Assembly (NCBI RefSeq): GCF_025398175.1
Contig: NZ_CP099734.1
Span: 3,348,001 to 3,412,000 of the forward strand
Direction: 5' to 3'
Source of the DNA: Photobacterium sp. TY1-4
Lineage (GTDB): Bacteria > Pseudomonadota > Gammaproteobacteria > Enterobacterales > Vibrionaceae
DNA: 64,000 nucleotides
Every line of letters begins with the position of its first letter. Position 1 is the stretch's first letter. Positions 1 through 8,552 of this stretch are shown here, piece after piece. The notes beneath the pieces are model-generated. The model was given only the letters and a program-made list of their open reading frames with translations, was not told the DNA's origin and did not search any database. A program made the translations under genes and the position numbers.

Positions 1-755
1 GGCTCTACAGTGCCTGCGGCCATTGTGACTACTGCCTCGACGGCCAGGAAACCCTGTGCCTGGATCAGCACAATGCCGGTTACTCGGTTGATGGCGGCTA
101 TGCCGAATATTGCCTGGCGCATGGCGACTACGCCATCAAGATCCCCGACGGCCTGAACTATGTCGATGCTGCGCCCCTGTTCTGCGCCGGGGTGACGACC
201 TACAAGGCCCTCAAAGTCACCGGGGTGAAACCGGGGCAATGGGTGGCGATTGTCGGTGCCGGCGGGCTGGGCCACCTGGCCATCCAGTATGCGGTGGCCA
301 TGGGCATGAATGTGATTGCCATCGACACCGGTGCAGAGAAGCTGGCGCTGGCCAGAGAGCTTGGCGCCACCCATACCATCGACTTCATGCAGGAATCGCC
401 CTCAGCGGCGGTACAGCGCCTGGTCGGCGGCGTGCACGGGGTGGTCTGCACCGCGGTGTCGAAGCCGGCCTTCGAAGAAGCCTATAAGTCGATCCGCCGC
501 GGCGGCACCTGTGTGCTGGTTGGCCTGCCGCCGGATGAGATGCCGATCCCGATTTTTGATACCGTGCTGAACGGGGTGAAAATCATCGGCTCGATCGTCG
601 GCACCCGGAAAGATCTGCAGGAGTGTCTGCAATTTGCCGCCGAGGGCAAGGTGAAGGCCATTACCCAGGTCAAACCGCTGGAAGACATTAACGCGATTTT
701 TGCCGAGATGGAAAAAGGGGAGATTAACGGTCGGATTGTGATGGAATTTGCATAA
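1..755 (+). CDS. adhP: Zinc-dependent alcohol dehydrogenase, 3' part (AdhP-like)
   Basis: The reading frame is open from base 3, so the gene starts outside the window; about 250 C-terminal residues are present. The enzyme oxidises primary alcohols such as ethanol to aldehydes with NAD+. Seen: the structural-zinc cysteine cluster C-x2-C-x2-C-x7-C at fragment residues 5-19, the catalytic-zinc Cys in PLFCAGVT, and the Rossmann glycine motif GAGGLG. The stretch ending in RRGG...GLPP and IFDTVLNG closely matches what I recall of E. coli AdhP. The missing N-terminus carries the first zinc ligands. It converges on zntR, with a 10-bp inverted repeat (764-788) between them. Fine substrate range cannot be read from the sequence. 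Confidence 0.9.
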   Translation, partial: LYSACGHCDYCLDGQETLCLDQHNAGYSVDGGYAEYCLAHGDYAIKIPDGLNYVDAAPLFCAGVTTYKALKVTGVKPGQWVAIVGAGGLGHLAIQYAVAMGMNVIAIDTGAEKLALARELGATHTIDFMQESPSAAVQRLVGGVHGVVCTAVSKPAFEEAYKSIRRGGTCVLVGLPPDEMPIPIFDTVLNGVKIIGSIVGTRKDLQECLQFAAEGKVKAITQVKPLEDINAIFAEMEKGEINGRIVMEFA

Positions 756-763
756 ACGCCCGG

Positions 764-788
764 TCCGGCAGGCGCAAGGCCTGCCGGA
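764..788. terminator. Hairpin between convergent adhP and zntR
   Basis: A perfect 10-bp inverted repeat (TCCGGCAGGC / GCCTGCCGGA) lies nine bases after the adhP stop and just short of the zntR stop. No U-tract follows on either strand, so it is a weak or factor-assisted terminator, or an mRNA 3'-end stem shared by both transcripts. Confidence 0.45.
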
Positions 789-789
789 T

Positions 790-1206
790 TCACGAAGCTT
801 TATCCCCCGCCGCCAGGGCTTCGAGGATCGAACAATGGCTGGCATTGTCGTCATCATGGCCACAGCAGGCATCATTGATTTTCTTCAGCGCCGTGCGAAT
901 CCGGGTCAGCTCAGCAATTTTGCTGTCGATCAGCGTCAGCTTGGCTGAGGTGATCGCCTTGACCTCGGCGCAGCTATGCTCGGTCGCTTCCAGGCGAATG
1001 TCCAACAGCTCGCGGATCTCGTCCAGGCTCAGCCCCAACTCTTTGGCTTTCAGGATAAAACTAATCTGTTTCAGGCTGGCTTCGTTATACAAACGATAGC
1101 CGGAATCACTCCGCCCCGCCGGGGTCAGCAAACCGTTCTTTTCGTAGAACCGTAAGGTATCACTGCTAACCTCACACAGCTTGGCCAGTTGCCCAATCAT
1201 GTACAT
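790..1206 (-). CDS. zntR: MerR-family Zn(II)-responsive regulator ZntR
   Basis: 138 residues, the usual length for ZntR. MerR-family activators bind between overly spaced -35 and -10 boxes and twist the promoter when metal binds; ZntR activates the zinc exporter zntA. Seen: an N-terminal winged helix (MIGQLAKL..SSDTLRFYE), a long dimerisation helix around residues 80-112, and metal-ligand candidates C79, C114, C115, H117, H124 and C125, which match the E. coli ZntR pattern. The CCGH..SHCSILEAL tail sets it apart from CueR, SoxR or CadR. The gene stands alone and no zntA is in the window. It is divergent from purH. The second in-frame Met (residue 3) could also be the start. Confidence 0.88.
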   Translation of the reverse strand: MYMIGQLAKLCEVSSDTLRFYEKNGLLTPAGRSDSGYRLYNEASLKQISFILKAKELGLSLDEIRELLDIRLEATEHSCAEVKAITSAKLTLIDSKIAELTRIRTALKKINDACCGHDDDNASHCSILEALAAGDKAS

Positions 1207-1264
1207 AGCCGACTTTTCCTTTCCAGAGGCACCATGAGAAAGTCATCCTGCCTGCCACAAGAAA

Positions 1265-1302
1265 AAGCAAACGTTTGCGCAACAGGCGAAATGATGTAAG
1301 AT
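1265..1302 (+). promoter_or_regulatory. purH promoter with PurR operator
   Basis: A 16-bp near-palindrome at 1265-1280 (AAGCAAACGTTTGCGC) matches 14 of 16 positions of the PurR consensus ACGCAAACGTTTGCGT. It overlaps a weak -35 (TTGCGC, 1275-1280), with TAAGAT at 1297-1302 as -10 after 16 bp. In enteric bacteria PurR with hypoxanthine or guanine represses pur operons from such sites. No similar box was found before purD. Confidence 0.7.
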
Positions 1303-1371
1303 AGGCGCCATCGACACAGGGGATCCCTGCCCGGAGATACCGCCTATGGGTCGATTCTACCTGACTGAGGG

Positions 1372-1416
1372 TATTTGCCAAAACCCGGCTGATACGAGCC
1401 GGCTTTTGGCAAATAT
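1372..1416 (+). promoter_or_regulatory. Long hairpin in the purH 5' leader
   Basis: Left arm 1372-1390 and right arm 1397-1416 pair over 19 positions with a single mismatch around a 6-nt loop (GATACG). The arms contain TATTTGCCAAAA and its complement. It lies downstream of the predicted promoter and ends about 15 nt before the ribosome-binding site. No U-tract follows, so it is not a simple terminator. Its role is unknown; mRNA protection or leader control are possible. Confidence 0.55.
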
Positions 1417-1443
1417 TCCCCGTGTACAAAAGAGATGGTCACA

Positions 1444-3036
1444 ATGGAAAACGCTCGTCCTATTCGCCGTGCGCTGATCAGCGTATCAGACAAAACTGGA
1501 ATTGTTGAATTCGCACAAGCTCTTGCCAACCGTGGTGTGGATATCCTGTCGACCGGTGGCACCGCCCGCCTGCTGGCCGAACAAGGCATCAAAGTCACCG
1601 AAGTTTCCGACTATACCGGCTTTCCTGAAATGATGGACGGCCGGGTGAAAACCCTGCACCCGAAAGTACACGGTGGCGTGCTGGGTCGCCGCGGCCAGGA
1701 TGATGCGATCATGGCTGAGCACGGCATTGACCCGATTGACATGGTGGTGGTGAACCTCTACCCGTTCGCCCAGACCGTTGCCAATCCGAACTGTACCCTG
1801 GCAGATGCGGTCGAAAACATCGATATCGGCGGTCCGACCATGGTGCGTTCAGCAGCGAAAAATCACAAAGACGTGACCATTGTGGTCAACGCCCACGACT
1901 ATGACCGAATTCTGTCTGAGCTGGAAAGCCACGACGGCTCACTGACCCAGGCCACCCGTTTCGACCTGGCCATTGCTGCGTTTGAACACACGGCGGCCTA
2001 CGACGGGATGATTGCCAACTATTTCGGCACCATGGTGCCGTCTTACGGCGAGAACAAAGAAGGTGATGCAGAATCGAAATTCCCGCGCACCTTTAACCAG
2101 CAGTTCGAGAAGAAGCAGGACATGCGCTACGGCGAGAACAGCCACCAGGCCGCCGCCTTCTACGTCGAGCAGCAGCCGGAAGAAGCCTCGGTCGCCACGG
2201 CCCGTCAGATCCAGGGTAAAGCCCTGTCTTACAACAACATTGCCGATACCGACGCGGCGCTGGAGTGTGTCAAAGAGTTTGACCAGCCCGCTTGTGTGAT
2301 CGTCAAACACGCCAACCCGTGTGGTGTCGCGCTGGGCAGCGATATCCTGGAAGCCTATGATCGTGCTTACAAAACCGATCCGACGTCAGCTTTCGGCGGC
2401 ATCATCGCCTTCAACCGCGAGCTGGATGCCGCAACGGCCACAGCCATTGTCGAGCGTCAGTTTGTGGAAGTCATCATCGCCCCGAGCGTATCCGCAGAAG
2501 CTATCGCCGTCGTGGCAGCGAAGAAGAACGTTCGCCTACTGGAATGCGGTGAGTGGTCTGCCAAAACCACCGGCTTCGATGTGAAACGCGTCAACGGCGG
2601 CCTGCTGGTTCAGGACCGCGATCAGGGCATGGTCGGTCTGGACGACCTGAAAGTGGTTTCCCAGCGCCAGCCAAGCGAGGAAGAGCTGCGTGACGCCCTG
2701 TTCTGCTGGAAAGTGGCGAAATATGTCAAATCCAACGCCATTGTCTACGCCAAAGGCAACATGACCATCGGCGTTGGCGCCGGACAGATGAGCCGCGTCT
2801 ACTCAGCGAAGATTGCCGGGATCAAAGCCGCGGACGAGAACCTGGAAGTCGCCGGCAGTGTGATGGCTTCCGATGCCTTCTTCCCATTCCGTGACGGCAT
2901 CGACGCCGCCGCCGAAGCCGGGATCACCTGCGTGATTCAGCCGGGTGGCTCGATGCGCGATGAAGAAGTCATCGCCGCCGCTGACGAACACGGCATGGCG
3001 ATGGTCTTCACCGGCATGCGCCACTTCCGTCACTAA
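1444..3036 (+). CDS. purH: Bifunctional AICAR transformylase / IMP cyclohydrolase
   Basis: 530 residues from the chosen start, typical for PurH. It catalyses the last two steps of IMP synthesis: formylation of AICAR with 10-formyl-THF, then cyclisation to IMP. Seen: the N-terminal MGS-like cyclohydrolase domain (about 1-200; [22 protein letters not shown]) and the C-terminal transformylase domain with RYGENSHQ and KHANPCG. An upstream in-frame ATG at 1435 exists, but the purine-rich AGAG at 1431-1434 is well spaced only for the ATG at 1444, which gives [10 protein letters not shown] as in relatives. Preceded by a PurR box and a strong leader hairpin. A terminator separates it from purD, unlike the E. 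coli purHD operon. Confidence 0.97.
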   Translation: MENARPIRRALISVSDKTGIVEFAQALANRGVDILSTGGTARLLAEQGIKVTEVSDYTGFPEMMDGRVKTLHPKVHGGVLGRRGQDDAIMAEHGIDPIDMVVVNLYPFAQTVANPNCTLADAVENIDIGGPTMVRSAAKNHKDVTIVVNAHDYDRILSELESHDGSLTQATRFDLAIAAFEHTAAYDGMIANYFGTMVPSYGENKEGDAESKFPRTFNQQFEKKQDMRYGENSHQAAAFYVEQQPEEASVATARQIQGKALSYNNIADTDAALECVKEFDQPACVIVKHANPCGVALGSDILEAYDRAYKTDPTSAFGGIIAFNRELDAATATAIVERQFVEVIIAPSVSAEAIAVVAAKKNVRLLECGEWSAKTTGFDVKRVNGGLLVQDRDQGMVGLDDLKVVSQRQPSEEELRDALFCWKVAKYVKSNAIVYAKGNMTIGVGAGQMSRVYSAKIAGIKAADENLEVAGSVMASDAFFPFRDGIDAAAEAGITCVIQPGGSMRDEEVIAAADEHGMAMVFTGMRHFRH

Positions 3037-3047
3037 ACCCCATATTC

Positions 3048-3090
3048 ACACCCAGGCCCCGTTCACCGGGGCCTGGGTGTTATTTAATTT
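3048..3090 (+). terminator. purH terminator
   Basis: A perfect GC-rich stem (CACCCAGGCCCCG paired with CGGGGCCTGGGTG) starts 12 bases after the purH stop and is followed by TTATTTAATTT. A second, smaller hairpin (GCTCAC / GTGAGC, 3093-3112) with GTTATTTTT after it follows at once. Together they suggest that purD is transcribed mainly from its own promoter. Confidence 0.75.
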
Positions 3091-3249
3091 AAGCTCACTC
3101 GTTGTTGTGAGCGTTATTTTTAGCAACTTTTACGCATTTAGCGCAAAGCCATTTTTTTGAGTTCAAGGAAAGCGCACGGAGTTTATGCCGATAAATGAGT
3201 ACGCTTGACACCGAAACCAGAAAAATGGCGACGCGATAAGGATGAAAAC

Positions 3250-4533
3250 ATGAAAGTTCTGATCATCGGCAACGGCGGCCGCGAGCACGCCCTGGGCTGG
3301 AAAGCCGCGCAAAACCCTCAGGTTGAAACTGTCTACGTCGCACCGGGCAATGCCGGGACTGCGCTGGAGCCGAAGCTGGAAAACGTCGCCATCGGCGTCG
3401 AAGACATCCAGGGGCTGGTTAATTTTGCCCGGGACAACCAGATTGGCCTGACCATCGTTGGTCCGGAAGCACCACTGGTGATCGGCGTGGTGGATGCCTT
3501 CCGTGCCGCAGGCCTGCCGATTTTCGGTCCGACCGAAGCCGCTGCCCAGCTCGAAGGCTCTAAAGCGTTCACCAAGGATTTTCTGGCCCGCCACCAGATC
3601 CCGACAGCGGAATACCAGAACTTTACCGAGATTGAGCCTGCGCTGGCGTACCTGCGCGAAAAAGGCGCGCCAATCGTGGTTAAAGCCGACGGCCTGGCTG
3701 CCGGCAAAGGCGTGATTGTGGCAATGACGCAAGAAGAAGCTGAAGCCGCCGTGCGCGACATGCTGGCCGGCAACGCCTTCGGCGAAGCCGGTCACCGGGT
3801 GGTGATTGAAGAGTTTCTCGACGGCGAAGAGGCGAGCTTCATCGTCATGGTTGACGGTGAAAACGTGCTGCCGATGGCCACCAGCCAGGACCACAAGCGG
3901 GTCGGCAACGGCGATACCGGACCAAATACCGGTGGTATGGGCGCTTACTCCCCAGCCCCGGTGGTGACACCGGCGATCCACCAGCGGGTGATGGACGAGG
4001 TGATCTACCCGACGGTGCGCGGCATGGCTGCCGAAGGCGCGCCGTACACCGGCTTCCTGTATGCCGGCCTGATGATCATGGCCGACGGCACCCCGAAAGT
4101 CATTGAATACAACTGCCGTTTCGGCGATCCGGAAACCCAGCCGATCATGCTGCGCATGCAGTCGGATCTGGTTGAGCTGTGTCTGGCAGCGATTGACGGC
4201 AAGCTCGATACCATGGCGTCGAAGTGGGATCCGCGCGCCTCGATCGGCATCGTGCTGGCTGCCGGCGGCTATCCGGCCAGCTACAATAAAGGCGATGTGA
4301 TTTCCGGCCTGCCAACGCAAAACACCGAAGGTGAGAAAGTCTTCCATGCCGGTACCTGCATGCAGGACGGCAACGTGGTGACCAACGGCGGCCGGGTCCT
4401 GTGTGCCACAGCGATGGCCGACAGTGTGTCTGCGGCGCAGCAGCGTGCCTATGCGCTGGCGCAGCAAATCAGCTGGGACGGCATGTTCTTCCGTGAGGAC
4501 ATCGGCTACCGTGCGATCGCCCGCGAGCAGTAA
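3250..4533 (+). CDS. purD: Phosphoribosylamine-glycine ligase (GAR synthetase)
   Basis: About 427 residues, close to the 429 of E. coli PurD. It is the ATP-grasp enzyme that joins glycine to 5-phosphoribosylamine in step two of purine synthesis. Seen: N-terminal MKVLIIGNGGREHAL, the ATP-grasp core (VKADGLAAGKGV) and the metal-binding stretch ending in EYNCRFGDPETQ. The frame is open 15 codons upstream, but AAGGATGAAAAC before the ATG at 3250 is a good ribosome-binding site and that start gives the conserved N-terminus. It follows purH by 213 bp with terminators between them. No clear PurR box was found in that gap. Confidence 0.97.
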   Translation: MKVLIIGNGGREHALGWKAAQNPQVETVYVAPGNAGTALEPKLENVAIGVEDIQGLVNFARDNQIGLTIVGPEAPLVIGVVDAFRAAGLPIFGPTEAAAQLEGSKAFTKDFLARHQIPTAEYQNFTEIEPALAYLREKGAPIVVKADGLAAGKGVIVAMTQEEAEAAVRDMLAGNAFGEAGHRVVIEEFLDGEEASFIVMVDGENVLPMATSQDHKRVGNGDTGPNTGGMGAYSPAPVVTPAIHQRVMDEVIYPTVRGMAAEGAPYTGFLYAGLMIMADGTPKVIEYNCRFGDPETQPIMLRMQSDLVELCLAAIDGKLDTMASKWDPRASIGIVLAAGGYPASYNKGDVISGLPTQNTEGEKVFHAGTCMQDGNVVTNGGRVLCATAMADSVSAAQQRAYALAQQISWDGMFFREDIGYRAIAREQ

Positions 4534-4563
4534 TCCCGTCATCCTTCGTGGATGAACACCATA

Positions 4564-4592
4564 AAAACGCGCTGATTTCAGCGCGTTTTTTG
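4564..4592 (+). terminator. purD terminator
   Basis: ACGCGCTGA pairs with TCAGCGCGT, followed by TTTTTT on the plus strand and preceded by AAAA, so it can also act on the leftward DUF1481 transcript whose gene ends at 4613. Confidence 0.85.
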
Positions 4593-4612
4593 ATCGTCTG
4601 GCCGCAGCGGGA

Positions 4613-5311
4613 CTATTGGGGATCCAGCAACACCGGCGACACCAGACACTGCTGGCTGTTATCGGCCAGCAACAGTACCTGGCTGGCTTCGATGCTGTCG
4701 CGCCGGACTTTACCGGTCAGGGCCATATAGCCTGTGGCGCGATCATGCCCGGAGGCCGCCGCCTGCGCCGCGACCGTGTTAAACGTCAGCGACTTGGCCC
4801 GCTGCTCGCCGCACAGGATCATGTGCTGCTGCTGCCAGTAGCCCTGCACTAAGCTCAATCCGGCCTTGCGCTGCTGCGCGATCACCCGCAGTGCCGCATC
4901 GACCTGACGGATCGGAGCATACAGCTCGACATCAGACAACGGCAACACGCTGCCATCCTGGGTAAAACGCTGGTAGACCGCTTGTCCCTCGGCGTCATAG
5001 CGTAGGTGCAGGGTAAACGGCACCAGATAATGCTCATCGCCCAGCCGGGTCCCCTGACGCTTGATTTCACGCAGCTTGCCGTCTCGCCAGCGATATTCGG
5101 ACTCATAGCGCTCGCTATGCTCAGCCGTCACGACTTCCGCCAGTTTCACCGGTTGGTTTTGTTGCGAGGTATACCAGTACAATGTTGTCTTGGCGCCTTG
5201 CTGATAGCCGGTCGCGTGTGTCGAGATCGGGGAGATGACGGTATCGGATACGGAAGTGGTTTCACATCCAGTCAGGAGGGAGAGGAAAACTAAAGGAATG
5301 AGACGTTTCAT
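4613..5311 (-). CDS. yjaH: DUF1481 family lipoprotein (YjaH-like)
   Basis: 232 residues. The N-terminus is a lipoprotein signal: MKR, a hydrophobic run, then the lipobox LLTGC with Cys16 as the likely lipidated residue, so the mature protein should be anchored in a membrane facing the periplasm. The remainder is soluble and I see no catalytic motif. Its position directly downstream of hupA is the same as yjaH in E. coli, which supports the family call; function is not known. The GGAG used as ribosome-binding site lies inside the 3' arm of the hupA terminator hairpin, so read-through mRNA could have this site buried. Confidence 0.8.
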   Translation of the reverse strand: MKRLIPLVFLSLLTGCETTSVSDTVISPISTHATGYQQGAKTTLYWYTSQQNQPVKLAEVVTAEHSERYESEYRWRDGKLREIKRQGTRLGDEHYLVPFTLHLRYDAEGQAVYQRFTQDGSVLPLSDVELYAPIRQVDAALRVIAQQRKAGLSLVQGYWQQQHMILCGEQRAKSLTFNTVAAQAAASGHDRATGYMALTGKVRRDSIEASQVLLLADNSQQCLVSPVLLDPQ

Positions 5312-5313
5312 AA

Positions 5314-5346
5314 CAAAAACTCCGCCAGATGCGTTATCTGGCGGAG
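5314..5346 (-). terminator. hupA terminator overlapping the yjaH ribosome-binding site
   Basis: An 11-bp perfect stem (CTCCGCCAGAT / ATCTGGCGGAG) with a 5-nt loop is followed on the minus strand by TTTTTG. The downstream arm ends in GCGGAG, nine bases from the yjaH ATG, so one sequence serves as terminator arm and Shine-Dalgarno. Confidence 0.85.
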
Positions 5347-5352
5347 TATAGA

Positions 5353-5625
5353 TTATTTCACTGAGTCTTTCAGTGCTTTACCTGCGACAAATGCAGGAAC
5401 GTTTGCTGCAGCGATTTGGATTTCCTGACCCGTTTGTGGGTTACGGCCAGTGCGCGCAGCACGGTGGTTTACTTTAAATGTACCAAAGCCAATTAGTTGA
5501 ACCTGGTCACCTTCCTTCAGCGCGTCAGCAATACCGTCCAGAGTCGACTCCAGGGCGATTTTCGCTTGAGCTTTAGAAAGATCTGCCTTTTCAGCGATCA
5601 GGTCAATCAGTTGGGTCTTGTTCAT
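5353..5625 (-). CDS. hupA: DNA-binding protein HU-alpha
   Basis: 90 residues, the standard HU length. HU is a histone-like dimer that bends and compacts the nucleoid. Seen: [14 protein letters not shown] at the N-terminus, the GFGTF core and the DNA-arm motif RTGRNPQTG, with the conserved proline that intercalates DNA. The alpha type (hupA rather than hupB) is inferred from the neighbourhood purHD / DUF1481, which matches E. coli. Its start is preceded by AAGGGAAACCT on the minus strand. It is divergent from the membrane protein gene at 5853. Confidence 0.95.
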   Translation of the reverse strand: MNKTQLIDLIAEKADLSKAQAKIALESTLDGIADALKEGDQVQLIGFGTFKVNHRAARTGRNPQTGQEIQIAAANVPAFVAGKALKDSVK

Positions 5626-5852
5626 TAGGTTTCCCTTCTAAGGTTTTTCTTAAGACGCATCAACTCTAATTCAAAAGAAGCCCGTGTGGCAAAGGTTTGT
5701 CAGCTATGATGTGGCTAGGTGCGGGCTCTTTAACCATAAACTGAGCGCAAGTTCACAAAATGTTACTTACCGGCCGGCGGAAATAGTTGTATTTATTCCC
5801 CGTCGCACCGATTAATATAACCGTCACTCTGTTGTTTGTTCATAAGGTAAGC

Positions 5853-6911
5853 ATGATACTCCTAACGATTTACGTCGCGATTGCGATTGGTGTTTCGTTC
5901 ATTTGTTCGGTTCTTGAAGCCGTTCTGCTCAGCATTTCGCCGAGCTACATCGGGACCCTGCGTCAGCAAGGCCACCCGTCGGCCGCCCGTCTGGCAGCCC
6001 TGAAAGATAATATCGATCGCCCCCTGGCCTCGATCCTCACACTCAATACCATTGCCCATACCATCGGGGCAGCGACGGCCGGTGCACAAGCCGCTGTGGT
6101 ATTCGGCAGTCAGTGGCTCGGTGTGTTCTCCGGCGTGTTAACAATTGGTATCCTGCTGTTCTCCGAAATCATCCCGAAAACCATCGGGGCCACCTACTGG
6201 CGCCAACTGGCTCCGGCGTCTGCCAGTGTCCTGCGCTGGATGGTCTGGGCGCTGACGCCATTTGTCTGGGTTTCCGAGCAAATCACCCGCCGCCTGTCGC
6301 ATGGCCACCAGCCACCGAAGCTGCGTGACGAGTTGTCTGCGATGGCGATGCTGGCCAAGGAATCCGGTGAGCTGGCCGAAGGCGAGTCGAAAATTCTGGC
6401 CAACCTGCTTCAATTCCGCGAAGTGAATATCACCAAGATCATGACCCCGCGTCCGGTCTTGTTCCGGGTTGAAGCCGAGCAGCCGATCAACGAGTTTCTC
6501 TCTCAGCACAAGGACAGCCCGTTTTCGCGGCCACTGGTCTATAGCGAGCAGAAGGATAATATCCTCGGCTTTGTCCACCGCCTGGAGCTGTTCGCCGAAA
6601 GTCAGGCCGGACGCGGCAACAATGAACTCGGTACCCTGATGCGCCCGCTGCCGGTGGTGCTCAATACTGTCAGCGTCCCCAAAGCGTTCGAGCAGCTGAT
6701 GAAAGAGCGCTCGCAACTGGTTCTGGTGGTCGATGAATACGGTACGGTTCAGGGTCTGGTGACCATGGAAGATATCTTTGAACACCTGGTCGGCGAAGAG
6801 ATTGTCGATGAGGCCGATAAGAACACCGACATGCAGCAGCTGGCGTTCCAGCGCTGGGAGCGATGGAAGAAGCTCCATGGCGTGATTGAAAGCAAGGACG
6901 ACGAGGCCTAA
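5853..6911 (+). CDS. CNNM/DUF21 membrane protein with CBS domains
   Basis: 352 residues from the ATG at 5853, chosen because AAGGTAA precedes it and MILLTIYVAIAIGVSF starts the first membrane helix; the open frame runs 22 codons further up. The N-terminal 180 residues hold several hydrophobic helices and the DUF21 signature LEAVLLSISPSYI, followed by a CBS pair (about 205-325; MTPRP, VVDEYGTVQGLVTMEDI). This is the family of CorB/CorC-type Mg2+/Co2+ efflux-related proteins. It stops soon after the CBS pair and so lacks the C-terminal CorC/HlyC domain. It stands alone with its own terminator. The transported ion is not shown by the sequence. Confidence 0.85.
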   Translation: MILLTIYVAIAIGVSFICSVLEAVLLSISPSYIGTLRQQGHPSAARLAALKDNIDRPLASILTLNTIAHTIGAATAGAQAAVVFGSQWLGVFSGVLTIGILLFSEIIPKTIGATYWRQLAPASASVLRWMVWALTPFVWVSEQITRRLSHGHQPPKLRDELSAMAMLAKESGELAEGESKILANLLQFREVNITKIMTPRPVLFRVEAEQPINEFLSQHKDSPFSRPLVYSEQKDNILGFVHRLELFAESQAGRGNNELGTLMRPLPVVLNTVSVPKAFEQLMKERSQLVLVVDEYGTVQGLVTMEDIFEHLVGEEIVDEADKNTDMQQLAFQRWERWKKLHGVIESKDDEA

Positions 6912-6954
6912 TCCGCTATCGCCTGTATCCATCACAATCCATCCGGATCACAAC

Positions 6955-6980
6955 AAAGGGGCCCTGCGGCCCCTTTTTGA
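6955..6980 (+). terminator. Terminator between convergent CNNM gene and brnQ
   Basis: AAAGGGGCC / GGCCCCTTT with a 4-nt loop and a U-rich tail on both strands, placed between two convergent genes, so it probably works in both directions. Confidence 0.85.
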
Positions 6981-7005
6981 TTTCTCTCGTTAACCTAACC
7001 GCGAC

Positions 7006-8322
7006 TTAGCCTCGCGACCGATCGACCGCAACCGCAAGCCCCCGGCTTTTCAGCTGTTTGGCAACCACCGCGGCACTCAGCATCAAAGCGGTCGGCACCA
7101 CCCAGCCCGCATAATAGCCGTACAAGGGTAGTTCGCGGCTCAGCACTGCCTGTAGCTCAGCCGGCATGCCGCCGAGAATATGCAGTGCATCCAGGGCGCC
7201 GAAAACCAACGCCGTCGCCACGGTGCCAACCACACCAACCGGTGACAGGAAGCGGCGCAGCGGCGCAATCATCAGCAGGGCAATGGCGACCGGGTGCAGC
7301 GCAACCACCGCCGGCAAGGTGATCGCCAGCAACTGATCCAAACCGATATTGGCCACCAGCGCCGAGACCCCCATGGTGACCCAGACACAGCCCCGATACG
7401 ACACTGGGGTGAAGGTCCGGCTGTAGAACTCACTGCCCGCCGTCGTAACCCCAATCGCGGTGGTCAGACACGCCAGCACCATCACTACACCCAGCAGCAG
7501 GGTGCCGAACAGGCCGAATCGCGCCGTGGTAAAGGCCGTCAGGATTTCACCGCCGTTGCTGTATGCCTGGCCGTCATGAACACTGGTGGCCCCGATGTAG
7601 GCCAGGGAAATATAGACCAACGCCATGGCGATGGCATACATCAGCGCAGCAATCAGGGTATATTTAGCCGTCGCTTTCGGGCAGCTGACCCCCATACTCT
7701 GGATTGCCCGGAAGATGATCCAGCCGAAGCCAATCGAGCCCAAGGCGTCCATGGTCATATAGCCCTGGGTCAGCCCCTCCGCCAGGGCGCCGGAGACATA
7801 CGGTCCGGTTGCCGCGCTCAGCGCACCGGCTGGCGACCACCAGGCCACACCCGCCATCACCACCAGGATCAGCAGCAGCACCGGGGTCAGCCATTTCCCC
7901 AGGGTATCGACCAGCTTGCCGGGATACAGGGCGAACATCACTGTCGCCAGACAGAAGATCAGCGAGAACGGGATCAGGGCAGACTCCCCGACGAAAGGGG
8001 CAAAGCTGAACTGATAGGCGACCGTAATGGCCCGCGGGATCACAAACGCCGGGCCAATGACGATAAAGACCATCACCCAGAAACTGGTGGCCAGCGGACG
8101 CGGCAGCACTGTGGTCAGGTTATCCGAGCCGCCGACCAGCGCGACCATCACCAAGGCAAGTGCCGGCAGGCCAACCCCGGTCAGCAGGAACCCCATCATG
8201 CCTTCGATCAGATGCTCTCCGGCCTGGTAGCCCAGAAACGGGGGGAAAATCAGGTTGCCAGCACCCAGGTACATGGCAAAAGTCATAAAGCCCAAAGCGG
8301 CGATGTTGCGTGCACTTAACAT
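7006..8322 (-). CDS. brnQ: Branched-chain amino acid carrier BrnQ
   Basis: 438 residues, typical for the LIVCS family, with about 12 hydrophobic segments. It imports leucine, isoleucine and valine using the Na+ (or H+) gradient across the inner membrane. Seen: the N-terminal LGAGNLIFPPFLGYQAG signature, the GFLLTGVGLPAL loop and the GSIGFGWI region around residue 190. The start is preceded by AGAGGAAG at a good distance. Upstream lies an unusual leader with a leucine-rich ORF and three mutually complementary segments (8340-8436), which suggests leucine-dependent control of its translation. It has no operon partner. Confidence 0.93.
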   Translation of the reverse strand: MLSARNIAALGFMTFAMYLGAGNLIFPPFLGYQAGEHLIEGMMGFLLTGVGLPALALVMVALVGGSDNLTTVLPRPLATSFWVMVFIVIGPAFVIPRAITVAYQFSFAPFVGESALIPFSLIFCLATVMFALYPGKLVDTLGKWLTPVLLLILVVMAGVAWWSPAGALSAATGPYVSGALAEGLTQGYMTMDALGSIGFGWIIFRAIQSMGVSCPKATAKYTLIAALMYAIAMALVYISLAYIGATSVHDGQAYSNGGEILTAFTTARFGLFGTLLLGVVMVLACLTTAIGVTTAGSEFYSRTFTPVSYRGCVWVTMGVSALVANIGLDQLLAITLPAVVALHPVAIALLMIAPLRRFLSPVGVVGTVATALVFGALDALHILGGMPAELQAVLSRELPLYGYYAGWVVPTALMLSAAVVAKQLKSRGLAVAVDRSRG

Positions 8323-8339
8323 AGTCTTCCTCTGTCGGA

Positions 8340-8436
8340 GTCAGCCTGAAAGGTACTAGCAAGGGAACGTCAAGATGAAGGAGCGACTCTGCCAGCACAG
8401 CTCAGGCTGACAGAAAAATGGTACGGCCTGTCAGCC
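8340..8436 (-). promoter_or_regulatory. Candidate brnQ translational attenuator (three pairing segments)
   Basis: In transcript order: segment 1 (8436-8428, GGCTGACAG), segment 2 (8413-8402, CTGTCAGCCTGA) and segment 3 (8349-8340, TCAGGCTGAC). Segment 2 pairs perfectly with segment 1 over 9 bp or with segment 3 over 10 bp, but not with both. The stop codon of the leader ORF is inside segment 1. Segment 3 ends just before the brnQ Shine-Dalgarno. No U-tract follows either hairpin, which points to translational rather than transcriptional control. The pairing is seen directly; the regulatory meaning is inference. Confidence 0.5.
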
Positions 8437-8532
8437 CCGGATAAGTTCCAGAGAGAGCAGGAGGAGCAGGTTTGCCGCCACAGCGCGTTGGCTGCGGTTC
8501 AACAAGCAAGTTGTAAAAGCGGTTGATGACAT
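8431..8532 (-). CDS. Candidate leucine-rich leader peptide of brnQ
   Basis: A 33-codon ORF upstream of brnQ whose last 14 residues read NLLLLLSLELIRG plus the preceding Ala: seven Leu and one Ile near the end, then a TGA inside the first arm of a hairpin. Amino-acid leader peptides such as those of leu, ilv and his operons have this form: codons for the sensed amino acid close to the stop, followed by alternative stems. The Leu codons are CTG, CTC and CTT. The ribosome-binding site (CGGGATCGGGT) is only fair. The frame is open further upstream to 8622, but that would cross a terminator and the likely promoter. No homologue is known to me. Confidence 0.4.
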   Translation of the reverse strand: MSSTAFTTCLLNRSQRAVAANLLLLLSLELIRG

Positions 8533-8552
8533 ACCCGATCCCGGCTGACGGT

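Noticed and set aside
1172..1429. 85-residue minus-strand ORF before purH
   Set aside because: Covers the PurR box and hairpin and overlaps zntR; no coding features.
3163..4542. 459-residue minus-strand ORF opposite purD
   Set aside because: Shadow of purD caused by codon bias at moderate-to-high GC; rich in His/Arg/Gln with no known domain.
7294..8319. 341-residue plus-strand ORF opposite brnQ
   Set aside because: Antisense shadow; extremely rich in Gln, His and Arg, no start signals, and brnQ is certain.
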